Below are positions 39,732 through 50,404 of a stretch of 64,000 bases of DNA, piece after piece. Within the stretch, counting starts at the first letter, position 1; each line of letters starts with the position of its first letter. The notes under the pieces were generated by a model. That model did no database searches, had not been told where the DNA came from, and was given only the letters and a program-made list of their open reading frames with translations. The DNA comes from Apostichopus japonicus (lineage: Eukaryota; Echinodermata; Holothuroidea; Aspidochirotida; Stichopodidae): assembly GCF_037975245.1 (NCBI RefSeq), contig NC_092571.1, positions 11,739,917 to 11,803,916 on the forward strand, read 5' to 3'. Made by a program: the position numbers and the translations under genes.

Positions 39732-42700
39732 GTAATCTTCTTTTCATTCATAAGTTTCTTTCTCTTTTAAGATAGAATTTCATACTGTATTTTGGATTGT
39801 TTAACGTCACATTAGAGTGATTAAAACGTGACTTTATACACAAAGAAAGAAGTTGCTTTAAAACAAACTAATGTACCTGAAAAGCTGAAGAAAAAAAACC
39901 TTCGCTTAGTTTAGCACACCGAAATTAAATAAGGAACAGTAATATGTAGGCAAACACTTAATCACTTTGCCATATAGACTTAAAAAAAGGTTGATATATT
40001 AGATATTTTGAGGTTAAAACTTTCATTTTCTTTTTAATTATGGATTGAATATAGTTAATAATAACCTGCGTATCAAATGGCGGTTACTATATATCTGTTT
40101 AGGGATATACAGGCGCGTATCCAGGATTTTCTAACCCGGGGGGCGCGAATTACTATCTAAGCGGAGCGCCACCATCGGTTGGCGCGCAGCGTACAAGAAA
40201 ATTTCTGGTTTTGATACCCCCCAGATCACCGGAAACGGCACTTCTCGGGCTTGAAATGACCAACCAGATGTAAACTTTTGGCCTGAGAACCAAGTATTTC
40301 CTAATAGTTTTTTTTTCCATCCATAACCACTTTGAAGATTGTCAAGCCGGCACACGTCATGTTCGACCTGATCGCATCTCCCGTGGGTCTTTGCTTTTGT
40401 AGGTGATTCTACGTCGCGGCCCACAATACCCGTCAGCCCCACTTTTCAAGGTTTTAAGCCCCAAATTCGTTCAGAATTTGAAAATTCACATTTCTCGTGA
40501 ATAAACTCACTTCAAAACATACCCATAATGTTGTACAAAATTTCATCTATGGACAACCAATATAGAAAAACTTCCTTGAACCCCTAACAGACCGGTCAAA
40601 ATTGCACGAGTAGAGGGAAGTGTGATGCAGAATGTTGGTCAGAAATTTTCTAAAATTCAGACACAGTTAATTTATTGGTGTAGAAATATTAAGCCTGTTA
40701 TAACGGCTATTATAAAACTTGGTTGAAGGAAATGAAAAAATAGCAGATATTTCCGAAACTGAACACTACACACATAGGCGTAGGAGGCGCGGCGGCAGTG
40801 GCGGAGCTAGGGGTATTGGTCAGCAACGTAGCCAGGATTTTGAAAGGGGGGAGCACTTTTTGCGATTGATATGGATTTTCAAAGTTGTAGGCACGACTAT
40901 CTGAGCGGAGCGCCACCAGATGGCCGGAAACGGCCCTTCCCGAATGTTCATTCTGGTTCCCTGGCCTCTTGCTAACTTGAGAACCTCATTCAATATCACT
41001 TTTAAACCCCAAAAAACAAACGAGTTAAAATAGTACGTAATTCAATAATACATAATGTATTAAAATTAGCAAGGTACACAAGGGCGGCGGAAACACTTTT
41101 AATCTGGGGGGGGGGGGGCACCGACGTCAAAGGGCACTTTGCAGAAATTCGATTGGACTGATGCAGCCTGATATTTGAACCCTTTATAAATCTTATTGTA
41201 TTATCTTATTTGCGTATACACATCACTCCATCAATGCCCCCTCCCCCCCCCCCCCCCCCCCCGTCTTAGTAGTCTTACTTTTCAACTTCTGATACTTGTA
41301 GATACAAAGATAGGCCAGAAATGTCTTTGATACAACCATGGCCAGTGATGGAACGCCGATCGCGACAACAACAGGCAACAAAGTGCTGCAGCTCTATACA
41401 TATAAAGTCTGTTAATCAACGATAGGCTTATTTGACTGTGGAATGTTCTCAACTGAAATTTTATCTGCGTAAACGGGTTCTTAAGTAGATGTTTAAAAAC
41501 TGACAAGATCGTATCCTAGTCTTTTTCGGCGGGTAGAGTGTTGAATGAAACGGCACGCGATATGAACGACAGCCTAGATGACAGAAGAATGGGTCACCTA
41601 ATTTAGCCATAATCTTGCTACGTTCATTTCAATAGTTTTTCCTGTCTAGACTCTTAAACTCGTCCAGCAAGCTTATGGATTTGAATTATGGGTGTTTTAA
41701 TAAAAAAGATAACTTGGCCAAAAAAAGTGTAGGCCCGGGCCTACAGTGCTACATACTGGCTACGCCCCTGATAGTTCTAAATTAGGATTAGATCTCTTAC
41801 TGAAATATCGCTGACCTAATAAGGTGATCAAGAGTACAAGTTTTATGTAGAAAAAGGGCACATTTTTAACCTGAGGAAAAGTGGGGGGCACTTGCCCCTG
41901 TGCCCCCCGGTTCCGCCGCCCTTGAAGGTACATATACAGAGTAGTCTTACTTTTCAACTTCTGACACTTGTAGATACAAAGATAGTCCAGAAATGTCTTT
42001 GATACAACTGTATAGTTAGTAAATGTTTAAGTTAGCCTAATAAGAGAAGGCGAGAGCTATCCGACGATTGCCATCTGATGCAAATTTCTCAAGTGTTTTC
42101 TCAACTGAAATATTATCTGCGTAAACGGGTTCTAAACTACATGTTAAAAAACTGACAAGATCGGATCCTACAGTCTTTTTCGGCGGGTAGAGTGTTGAAT
42201 GAAACTATCGTGCTACATACTGGTTACGCCCTGATCATATGATATCATTATCAGCAGATTTTGTTTCCTGTTTAAATTCTTTTACATGTTCTTTTACATA
42301 ATATATCAGAAAGACAAACATACTGCTCTTTTACAAGTTTTCCAGTGGGATGATTCTTGTTTATTGTCCAATGTCTGGACTTTAATACATTTGACGAACT
42401 TAACTGATGGACAATATAAACTTTCATATTTTGTAATACAGCCAGATATGCAGTGGCCTAAAAACAAATATCGTTATCGCAGTGTATTAGCAGTGTAATG
42501 ATTATTTATAGGAAGTGCGTATCACGTACGATTGCTACAGTAGCTTAGCTTCATAACATGCTGTTCGTGCAACAACTTAGGACGACTCATTGAACGAACG
42601 TTGTCGACGTTGTTGTGCATACAGTTCGTGACATTCCATAGAGTGCGGTTAGGTAGGCAATATGTATTTTATTACGCATTGGCCAACTGTAGGCTTGTAA

Positions 42701-45161
42701 TTGGCTATAAGCTAAATTTAGCTAATTGCATCTGCCAAACTAAGTAAGTAGTTGAATCAGTAGGCGTGAATGTTACTACGATTACAATCGAGTTAACGGA
42801 GCTGACGAGTATTCAATATCAAAAGAGCACTGACAAAATACCATGCTAAAAAAACGACAGTTTAAAAAAAAAATCGACACTGAAAGGGGGGGAGCGGTCG
42901 CTCCCCCTGCTCCCCCCCCCCTGGCTACGTCCCTGGTATTGGTCAGGGGCGAGAATGGTCTGTAGGGGCGCTTTCGACACTATCTAAACGGAGCGCCACC
43001 ACTGGTTGGCGAGTAGCGCACAGACAATTTTTGAGTAAAGATACTCCCTAGATCGCCGGAAATGACCGTTTCAGGGCCTGGCTAATTTGCAGATAAACGA
43101 AGTATAGGGTGTCATCGCCAAATTACACCAACAAAATGTGACAAATGTCAATAAGTAGATGAGAGCGCAATAAAAAAGTCAATAATGTAGAATAAGTAAA
43201 AAGTGGTAAAGAGTTGAAAAAGGCGCCAGCAGTCCATTTGAGTCCGTCAGGGGGAACATCCGCCCCCTTGACCGTATGGACGCTCCGCCACTGCGCGGTG
43301 GGGTGCAGGCCCTAATTCGCCATTACTAATGTAAAAGAAACTTTTGACATGATTGGACCTTCATGCTTTTTATACATCTACATGAGACATGTCGTTGTTT
43401 ACATTAGCATCCCGCGGTATACTGCGTAATTTTAACGGACAGCACGGTACATGATGGCATGCGATGTAATAACCGATGCTTGCTTATATGATATTGACAT
43501 TGACACGTTGAACGCGCACGGGCGCGCGAAAATGTTTGGTTATTTTTTCAGGCAAGTCGGACAGTTTTGAGGATTTTCATCCTGGAACGCCATTTTTATG
43601 CTCACTGATATGATGTGATATCTGCTGTTTGCGTTACAAATTCGACCAGGCGTGTAGCCAGGAATTTGCCAAGGGAGGGGCGAAGCCTGTAGGCAAATTA
43701 TCTAAGCGTAGCGCCACCCTGAGTTGGCGCGAAGCGTACAAGAAAATTTTGGCCGAAAATGTCTCCCAGATCGCTGGAAATGACACTTCCCAGGCCTTGT
43801 AAGTTGCATCTAAGCACTTTCTATTTTGAAATTACTTAGCGATATCATTTAAGAAAATGCTGAACGGGGGGGGGGGGCGGTCGCCCCCATCCCAAAATGC
43901 GTCATGTTCCCCGACGACACGGTGGAGTTCGAGACCAGCCACAGTTGGTTTCATAGCACAATTCTACACACACGTTATGATAGACCATTTATAGTATATA
44001 TATAGATCATTAGTGAGAGAGGAAAATGGAAACGTCGGTGTATAAGGGGTAGGGTGAGGCATACTTTTACGAAATCATTGATCCGTCACTGGCTACCCTT
44101 CAGCGCTGTAATGATGTCACTGTTCCTCTTTCTTTTCCCGGTGTCTTCGCGTTTTTCTTTTACTCCCTCCTTTTCTCCTTTTTCTCTCTTTCTTCTTTTT
44201 CTTTTCCCTTCCTTCCTCTCCTCCTCCTCTTTTTCCCCTCTTTTTTCCTTTTTTCTTCTCTTTCCTTTTTCTCTCCTCTTTTTCTTTACCGGCGTTGGGG
44301 GCGCGCGTCCCCAACGCCCCCCCCTGGATACGCACCTGATATAGCTAGCATAAAGGTTATTAACGACGGTCCTACATGCATGACTTATTGTTGTTTCAGT
44401 ATTTGAAAAACTAAAACCTAAAATTCTCCTGTATACCGGACATTATGTACTGATCCTTGCAACTGGCTAGTGTGGGCTGGGGAACTGCGCATGGAATCAT
44501 GTTAGATCTCTAGAGTAAGGCAAATATGTCACCAAAACAGAACTAGTATTGTTCGATAGAGGTGACAAACGCCTACAGTGGAATTACGACCTTCCTTACC
44601 GGTTTCGAACCTCTGGACATACAATCAGCGTCCATAGCCTAGTTGGTTAGGGTGTCCGCATATAAAGCGGTAGGCCCGGGTTCGAATCCCGGTGGTGGCT
44701 GGAAGTTTTTTCATTGTTCTAAATTTTCCAACTCATTACGTTTTCAATCATATTATATTATATATATATATATGTATATATATATACATATATATATATA
44801 AACATATTTATATATATACATATTTATATATATATATATACATACATATATATATTTATATATATATATATATACATATTTATGTATATTGTATTATTTT
44901 TTCTTCGTTTAAGGGTCTTACAAGATACACCAGGACAAGGAGGTCACGGGTTCTGGGGTGATGTCAACAGTTCACGGTGGCCCTAATGGATGCGCACTGC
45001 ATTGTTTAAACGAGGGCTTTAGTTGCTGGGGATTCAACTACCGCATGGAAGTAGGCAGGACTGGGTTATGCCAATTGGTTACTGAGGCAGAGCTGTTAAC
45101 CAATTCATCACAAAATTCGCCAGGGTGGACATTTTATGAACACCGCCCCCTGTTGGCCTAA
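39665..45161 (+). CDS. Small secreted PAN/Apple-domain protein, two exons
   Basis: Exon 1 (39665-39731) encodes a signal peptide, [20 protein letters not shown], and ends ACAG|GTAATC after one base of a Gly codon. Exon 2 (44914-45161) has the acceptor CGTTTAAG and restores the phase. The mature part of about 80 residues has the PAN spacing ([20 protein letters not shown], then LCQL), which in this family forms a disulphide-bonded adhesion or carbohydrate-binding fold. Total 104 aa. It acts outside the cell; the ligand is unknown. AATAAA at 45174 lies 13 bp after the stop. The 5.2-kb intron is almost entirely transposons. Additional alternative exons cannot be excluded. Confidence 0.72.
40105..40740 (-). 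mobile_element. Dispersed non-autonomous repeat, minus-oriented copy
   Basis: Inverted relative to 4430-4978, with which it shares most segments, including the motif TATCTAAGCGGAGCGCCACC and the GGATTTTCTAACCCGGGGGG end. Confidence 0.65.
40770..41078. mobile_element. Nested repeat ends
   Basis: It contains CATAGGCGTAGGAGGCG, the end sequence of the hAT element at 12695. Next come GCAGTGGCGGAGCTAGGGG and a GCGGAGCGCCACCAGATGGC motif copy at 40895-40945. At least two incomplete elements are stacked here. Confidence 0.5.
41079..41924. mobile_element. Non-autonomous hAT element carrying an exon-like insert
   Basis: The inverted termini CAAGGGCGGCGGAA (41079) and TTCCGCCGCCCTTG (ending 41924) are flanked by AAGGTACA on both sides (41071-41078 and 41925-41932), an exact 8-bp duplication typical of hAT. 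The 846-bp interior includes a C-run at 41239-41262 and, on the minus strand, an exon-like segment at 41393-41279 with its own splice sites. Confidence 0.85.
41279..41393 (-). pseudogene. Exon-like transmembrane segment inside the hAT element
   Basis: On the minus strand, ATGTATAG|AGCTGC resembles an acceptor and TTGAAAA|GTAAGA a donor. Between them one frame reads [20 protein letters not shown] followed by [17 protein letters not shown]: a hydrophobic helix followed by a basic stop-transfer. This suggests a captured receptor exon. The parent gene is unknown. A diverged copy of its 3' half lies outside the element at 41945-42007. Confidence 0.4.
41938..42232. repeat. Diverged copy of the hAT element interior, adjacent to it
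   Basis: It matches 41272-41335 and 41450-41552 of the element and then a short GCTACATACTGG stretch found at 41748. The middle is replaced by unrelated sequence. It could be the donor locus of the captured sequence or a decayed second copy of the element. Confidence 0.65.
42880..43110 (-). mobile_element. Repeat-motif copy with G/C-run end
   Basis: It has CTATCTAAACGGAGCGCCAC followed by GGTTGGCGAGTAGCGCAC and AGATCGCCGGAAATGACC, the minus orientation of the window-wide motif. It is preceded by a C-run and CTGGCTACGTCCCTGG. Confidence 0.6.
43200..44340 (-). mobile_element. Composite repeat block related to 3235-4375
   Basis: It carries the motif ATCTAAGCGTAGCGCCACC with GGTTGGCGCGAAGCGTAC at 43700-43800, the inverted pyrimidine tract at 44120-44290, and a segment near 43440-43560 shared with the hAT element at 12695-13484. 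It is non-coding. Confidence 0.6.
44627..44890 (+). mobile_element. Short tRNA-headed SINE ending in a (TA)n tract
   Basis: It has A box TAGCCTAGTTGG (44635) and B box GGTTCGAATCC (44679), with an anticodon-stem-like CCGC...GCGG between. The acceptor arms pair poorly, so this is not an active tRNA gene. The tail ATTTTCCAACTCATTACG recurs at 47397 and 47954. A long TA/CATA microsatellite follows up to about 44886. Confidence 0.75.
44914..45161 (+). CDS. PAN-protein exon 2 (PAN domain)
   Basis: It starts [16 protein letters not shown] and ends FYEHRPLLA with TAA. Four cysteines match the PAN core. The upstream (TA)n tract runs to within about 35 bp of the acceptor. Confidence 0.75.
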
Positions 45162-45173
45162 GTTCATTTCGGC

Positions 45174-45179
45174 AATAAA
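45174..45179 (+). terminator. Polyadenylation signal AATAAA of the PAN gene
   Basis: Canonical hexamer 13 bp downstream of the TAA stop. Confidence 0.6.
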
Positions 45180-45229
45180 CATATGGGCTTTTTTATTTTG
45201 ATGATTTGTTTCACATATGCGGTGGCCTC

Positions 45230-46110
45230 TACGGTATACATGCATTCGAGGTATATAGTGTGTAATCCGATCTATATCATTGAAACGTAACCTACACATT
45301 CCAAGTAGTGTGTCATCCGATGTGTAACACTGCTAAAGTTACCTACCTCTGTCCATAAAATAGGTGGCATCTACCGATCACTATAAATGTATGCTTCCAT
45401 ATAAGAGACATTATATGAATTCAAAATGAATCTCTTTTTAAGTTACTTGTATCGCTGATACGATACCTCCATATTGTAGGTAGTGTGTCATCTGATGTAT
45501 ATCACTGATAAGGTTACCACCATATTATAGGTAATATATCATACAGTGTTTATCATTGATAAGGTTACCACCATATTATAGGTAATGTACCATACGATGT
45601 TTATAACTGATAAAGTTACCGCCATATTAGAGGTTATATATCATATGATGTGTATCACTGATAATGTTACCGCCATATTTAGAGGTAATATGTCATACAA
45701 TGTTTATCACTGATAAGGTTACCACCATATTATAGGTAATGTACCATCCGATGTTTATCACTGATAAAGTTACCGCCATATTAGAGGTTATATATCATAT
45801 GATATGTATCACTGATAATGTTACCGCCATATTTAGAGGTAATATGTCATACAATGTTTATCACTGATAAGGTTACCACCATATTATAGGTAATGTACCA
45901 TCCGATGTTTATCACTGATAAGGTTACCACCATATTATAGGTAATATATCATACAGTGTTTATCACTGATAAGGTTACCACCATATTATAGGTAATATGT
46001 CATCCGATGTTTATCACTGATAAAGTTACCGCCATATTAGAGGTTATATATCATATGATGTGTATCACTGATAAAGTTACCGCCATATTAGAGGTAATAT
46101 TGTGTATAAC
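45230..46110. repeat. 52-bp tandem array downstream of the PAN gene
   Basis: About 13 good units contain CACTGATAAGGTTACCACCA followed by TATTATAGGTAATATATCAT. Degenerate units begin at about 45230. Within 45600-45900 a three-unit (about 154-bp) higher-order period is visible. Confidence 0.88.
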
Positions 46111-47370
46111 TAATAAAGTTTTCTTCATTTTCTCATTCCCCCGAGTGTATTAACATTAAACTAACTACTTTATTGTTATAACAAGAAAAGCTCGTGAACT
46201 ACATTTTCACACGCATTTTGGTATCATGAACTCAAGGAAGCTATAAAGTAAGAGTATAAATACTAATAGATCTATACATTTAAGACAAATCTTACATTCG
46301 AATCTGAAATGAAACAGTTTTGTTGCTTTTGACAATTTTAATAAAGACCTTCGATCAGTTTGTTAGAGCTATACCTGCACATTTAAATGAATTTAAATGA
46401 AAATCCGTAAAAACTATTATATACATAAGGACTGTAGTAAATTAATTAGTTTTTTATCTGTCTGTAAATTTAATGAATAAATACCTTCGATCAGCTTGTA
46501 AGAATTTTCTCTCATGGCAATGATGGTTCAAATCTTCAACCTGCAGTAGTTAATGCGCTTGACGTTTGTATACAAAGATGTACCGGCAGAAAGTCCACGT
46601 TTTTGTGAATTAAGCCGGTTTAGTTTTAACAAGTTTGATGAAAACAATCTCATTACACATCAGTGGTTTTATTAAGAGATGGAGAAAAGAATGTTTCACA
46701 ACTATGTATACTTTATTCGAAATCTATAAATAAATATTTCACTCTGCCAAAAAGAAATTGTAATAAGTCACTGAATAAATAATAAATTATATACGAAATA
46801 TGCTATAAATTATACATCTATGATAGTTATGGAACGCCAAATGAATCGCAAATTATGATGGTTATTTTAGACATTCTGCATCATTATATGCTAGATCCTA
46901 TTGACTTTAATTCAAGGAAGACCACATAACATTTAATCGCCATCCCTACTCCCTCCCCCCCCCTCCTTTTTTCCGCAACACACGTTTTCACACGTATCCT
47001 GTAATATAATAAATATGAAAATATTGGTACGATATATCACCCTGCTATAATCCGTAAATAAAATGTTACAAACGTTGCTTTAATCATAATTATAAAACGA
47101 ATGCTGGGTCCCCCTAAAAACCCCATGCCAAAATGATAATAATAATTTAACAATACTAATTTTATACTATTAAATGTCACAGACTGATAGGTTTCGGCAT
47201 GACTAGTCACGGCATGACTAGACTGGTCACTTTGATATATCGCCCTATACATAATATATATTATAACGAACTGAGTTCATATGACGATTCAGTACCACAA
47301 ATTAAATTAAGTACGACAATCTCGAAGACTTAAAATTGAACAATAAATATAGAATCTATTCAACAATACC
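46111..47370. other. Intergenic, no gene seen
   Basis: AT-rich, with a C-run near 46955-46970 and no exon. Confidence 0.5.
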
Positions 47371-47374
47371 TTTT

Positions 47375-47465
47375 GTTCATTTTTGTTCTTGATTTTCCAA
47401 CTCACTACGACTTCAATTACATATAAATATCTATCTATATATATATATATATATATATATATTAA
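47375..47465 (+). mobile_element. SINE tail fragment (family of 44627)
   Basis: It has GATTTTCCAACTCACTACGA with TTCAATTACATA and a terminal TA microsatellite. The tRNA-like head is missing (5' truncated). Confidence 0.65.
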
Positions 47466-47790
47466 TTGCCTCGAACTTCCAATCCGCTACTGAACGTAAA
47501 CGTAAAGAAATCGATTGGATCTTTCGCATTAAGTCTCACACAGTGGGACACCTTAACAAACAACTATCAGTTCTACAAGCATATATAATCCGTTCTTTGC
47601 TCCTTAATCCGCTTCCTGTATAGTCAAGGTTTATTTGGTTCTTATTCCATCAATGCAACTAGCGTCATACTTTCATTGTGTTACATTTTGTACTTTTCAT
47701 TCGACTGCCAAGAATTGTTGACGAAGGTCCCAGGGGGACCGAAAATTCCAATAGATTTTCTAAACATTAGCCTACTCCTCATTTGTCATT
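47466..47790 (+). pseudogene. Probable Penelope-like retroelement C-terminal fragment
   Basis: The frame reads ASNFQSATERKRKEIDWIF followed by RIKSHTVGHLNKQL, like the end of the GIY-YIG endonuclease region of Penelope-like elements. It is followed by a GACGAAGGTCCCAGGGGGAC tail. It is short and partial, and the family assignment is from memory of motif style only. Confidence 0.4.
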
Positions 47791-47867
47791 ATGAGTCGAA
47801 TCTTATTTCTTGGGTTTTCTCTAATAATATTTTCTTTTGAAGTAAACTTGGATTTCTTTATAATATG

Positions 47868-47992
47868 GGGAATCCGCATATAAAGCGGGAGGCCCGGGTT
47901 CGAATTCGAACCGGGGCCTCCCGGTGGATGTTGGAAGTTTTTTCACTGTTCTGGATTTTCCAACTCACTACGATTTCAATTTTAATTAATTT
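47868..47992 (+). mobile_element. SINE copy with an inverted B-box hairpin
   Basis: It has the same CCGCATATAAAGCGG stem and tail as 44627, but the B-box region is folded into an 18-bp-arm inverted repeat at 47887-47904 / 47905-47922 with one mismatch. The A-box half is missing. Confidence 0.68.
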
Positions 47993-47994
47993 TA

Positions 47995-48064
47995 ACACAT
48001 TTTAATGTATAGGCCTAGGAATATATATACATATATATTCCTAGGCCTATACATTAAAATGTGT
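47995..48064. repeat. Near-perfect 70-bp palindrome
   Basis: Arms of 34 bp (47995-48028 and 48031-48064) around a 2-bp centre, each containing GTATAGGCCTAGGAATATAT. No mismatch was seen in the arms. Confidence 0.92.
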
Positions 48065-49370
48065 AATAGAAACATAAAACTAAACATTTCGCTAAGACAT
48101 AAACGTATATACATGATAACAACATAGGTGGGTGACCGATATGCCTCGAAGCTGGAAAGGTCATCGTATGATGACCGGGTCACCGAGAACAAGGTCGGGA
48201 CACAAGGACACTTGTGCTTTCATTTTCTCAGTACGACTTTCTTAAGAAACTCAAAATTTGTATCACATATTTCCACTGGCATCCTTTCGTTGACCATGGG
48301 CCCGGGTTTTTAGCCTAGCACACTTTCTCGTTAAAACATGTACGTTTTGACCCGTTCCGCGAGATGAGTTCAGAAATGTAACGGTTGCGTGTGGGAATTT
48401 GGCCAACCATATATTAGCCGGGCTATTTCTTGATAATGAAACCACTCCCTTCTGTAAGTCAATGAGCGATACTGTAATGCATGTGAGGAACCCCGAATGG
48501 TTTGTAGTTTAAACTTCGCGCCCCTGAGTCGCTACCCAATTCGCACTTTTATCTCATTTGTTTTTCTGATTTGAAAACCAATTCGTTGCCATGCCAACTT
48601 TGTTTTACCTATTTTGAGTTCACATTCATCATATATCTTTAAAGCGTCGATTCGTTATCGCACGTATATATCTAACGGTGAAGCTCCTTATATAGCGTCT
48701 CGGTATAAGCATTGTGCCCCTCCTTAAACTGTTTGTGCCACGCCCACTGCCACCTACCCCACCTCCCCCCCCCCCAACACTTAGAATTTGTCGCTACACG
48801 GGCCTGGATTGAATACGTATTATTTTACTCATGTTCTTCTACTGAGACACACGCTTTAAGCACTACTCTCTACGTATACATAACTACACTATATGACCAT
48901 TGCCTATGTTGATTTTTGGTTGCCCTTCATTTGAAGTCATATTAGGAAAATTCTTCCTCGTTATATCCCGAAAACACTGTTGCTTTCATGTTGAATTTAT
49001 GCTATATATATATTATAGGCAAACAAACAACTTATATCAAAAGTTATACATATAGGCATACCTGCAGGAGCTATAAACCGAAAAGAATGGAAGCCATTTA
49101 AAGCCATTGGATGACAAATAAAAGCAGGTGTACAAACATTCCGCTATCCCTAATTTCAATAATTGTAACGCGGGCTTTATTGAAATATTATTCAAAACTT
49201 CAGAATTCGAAGCAATGTAAATAACTTCAAACTATATGCATATACGCGAACAGTGTCTATACATCGCAGCTTACATACAAATATATATAGCTTCAGTTCA
49301 CAAAACTGCGCATTGAAATCATAGTCCTTGTAACATTAAATCGCTTAATATCGATATGGGCGTCCGGAAG
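48065..49370. other. Intergenic, no gene seen
   Basis: No exon recognised. A C-run lies near 48766-48776. Confidence 0.5.
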
Positions 49371-50400
49371 AATTTATCCATGTCTTGATTGAGGGTGAGG
49401 GGAGGAGAGGGGGGGGGGGGAAGCCGCGGATGGAGGGTAGAAGAAGGTGAACGAAAATAAACGTGACTCGTTTTTGGTTAAATCGTGTCCTATCTGAGGA
49501 GGAGGAGGAGGAGGAGGAGGAGGAGGAGGAGGAGAAGGGGAGGAGGAGGAGGGGGAGAAGGAGAGATCCATTTTTCCTTTATGAAATAATAAATATGAAA
49601 TAAAACGTGTTCTTCATGGTACCAATTCAGTTGAAAAGTTATGCAAAATGATTGCCTTTACTCCCCCCCCCCCCCCCGCTATCCTACCCCCATCCTGTCC
49701 TACCCTCCTCACTCCCCTTGGAAGTTCACACATTCGGTTACACTTACGCAGAATTCAGCCAGTTTTTCACCAGAGGCGATGCTCCAAATCCCGACCGATG
49801 TTTGACCAGCTCCCTGAGTTTGACCAAAAGAGGGTTCTTTTTACCTCCGCTACTTTTCATGACCCTCTCCTGACCCGGTCGATTCTCTCAATATCATCTA
49901 ACCGGAGTTTGATTAACCAGGTAAAATGAGACACAAATCCACCCATCATATTTGATCTATGTGATAGAGATACCTGGCATACAGAAGCTCCTAAAAATCT
50001 CATTCCATTTGCAAGACTTCAAAGATTTTTTTTTGGCACTGAGACTTGAGCAAGTCTAAATATGACATCATCAAGTCAAATGTGATCAACTATTTCTTTA
50101 GCTTTTAATAATTACAGCGTTTCATTTTCTGTTACGGAGATGCAAATGCTGACTGTAACATATTCAAGTTTTCTACCATGACCTAATGATGACATCGGTT
50201 TCAAAGTCAACACTGTTGCAAATTATATGTAAAGATAAACGAAAAGAAAATCAATGGTCTCATAACCTATAGTGGCTCTATGACATCACAGAAATGACAC
50301 AAAAATGACAGACCCCAGACAGGCCTTTTTAAACTATAGGATCTTCCAAACGGAGCAAAACGTTTCTCAACTATTTGGGGAAGTTGTTTACAAACAACGA
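49371..50400. other. GGA microsatellite and unassigned sequence
   Basis: A (GGA)n tract lies at 49496-49563 and a C-run at 49663-49678. An open stretch at 49740-49920 ends at a donor-like CAG|GTAAAATG, but no family or acceptor supports an exon. Confidence 0.55.
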
Positions 50401-50404
50401 TCCA

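Noticed and set aside
41239-41262. Assembly gap or vector junction at the long C-run
   Set aside because: Similar G/C runs mark many copies of the dispersed repeats, and the hAT element spanning this one has matching termini and target duplications, so the sequence is continuous.
44117-44344. Long low-complexity frames in the pyrimidine tract (and the purine tract at 3620-3730)
   Set aside because: Compositional artefact of a C/T-rich run that belongs to a dispersed repeat found in inverted orientation at both places.
44627-44702. A functional tRNA gene
   Set aside because: A and B boxes are good, but the acceptor arms pair poorly and the segment continues into a tail shared with two other copies, so it is a tRNA-derived SINE head.
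49496-49563. Proline-rich peptide from the (GGA)n tract
   Set aside because: Simple microsatellite translation with no gene context.
49652-49929. Overlapping frames ending at a donor-like CAG|GTAAAATG
   Set aside because: There is no acceptor, no homologous domain and no phase partner. The first part is a C-run microsatellite.
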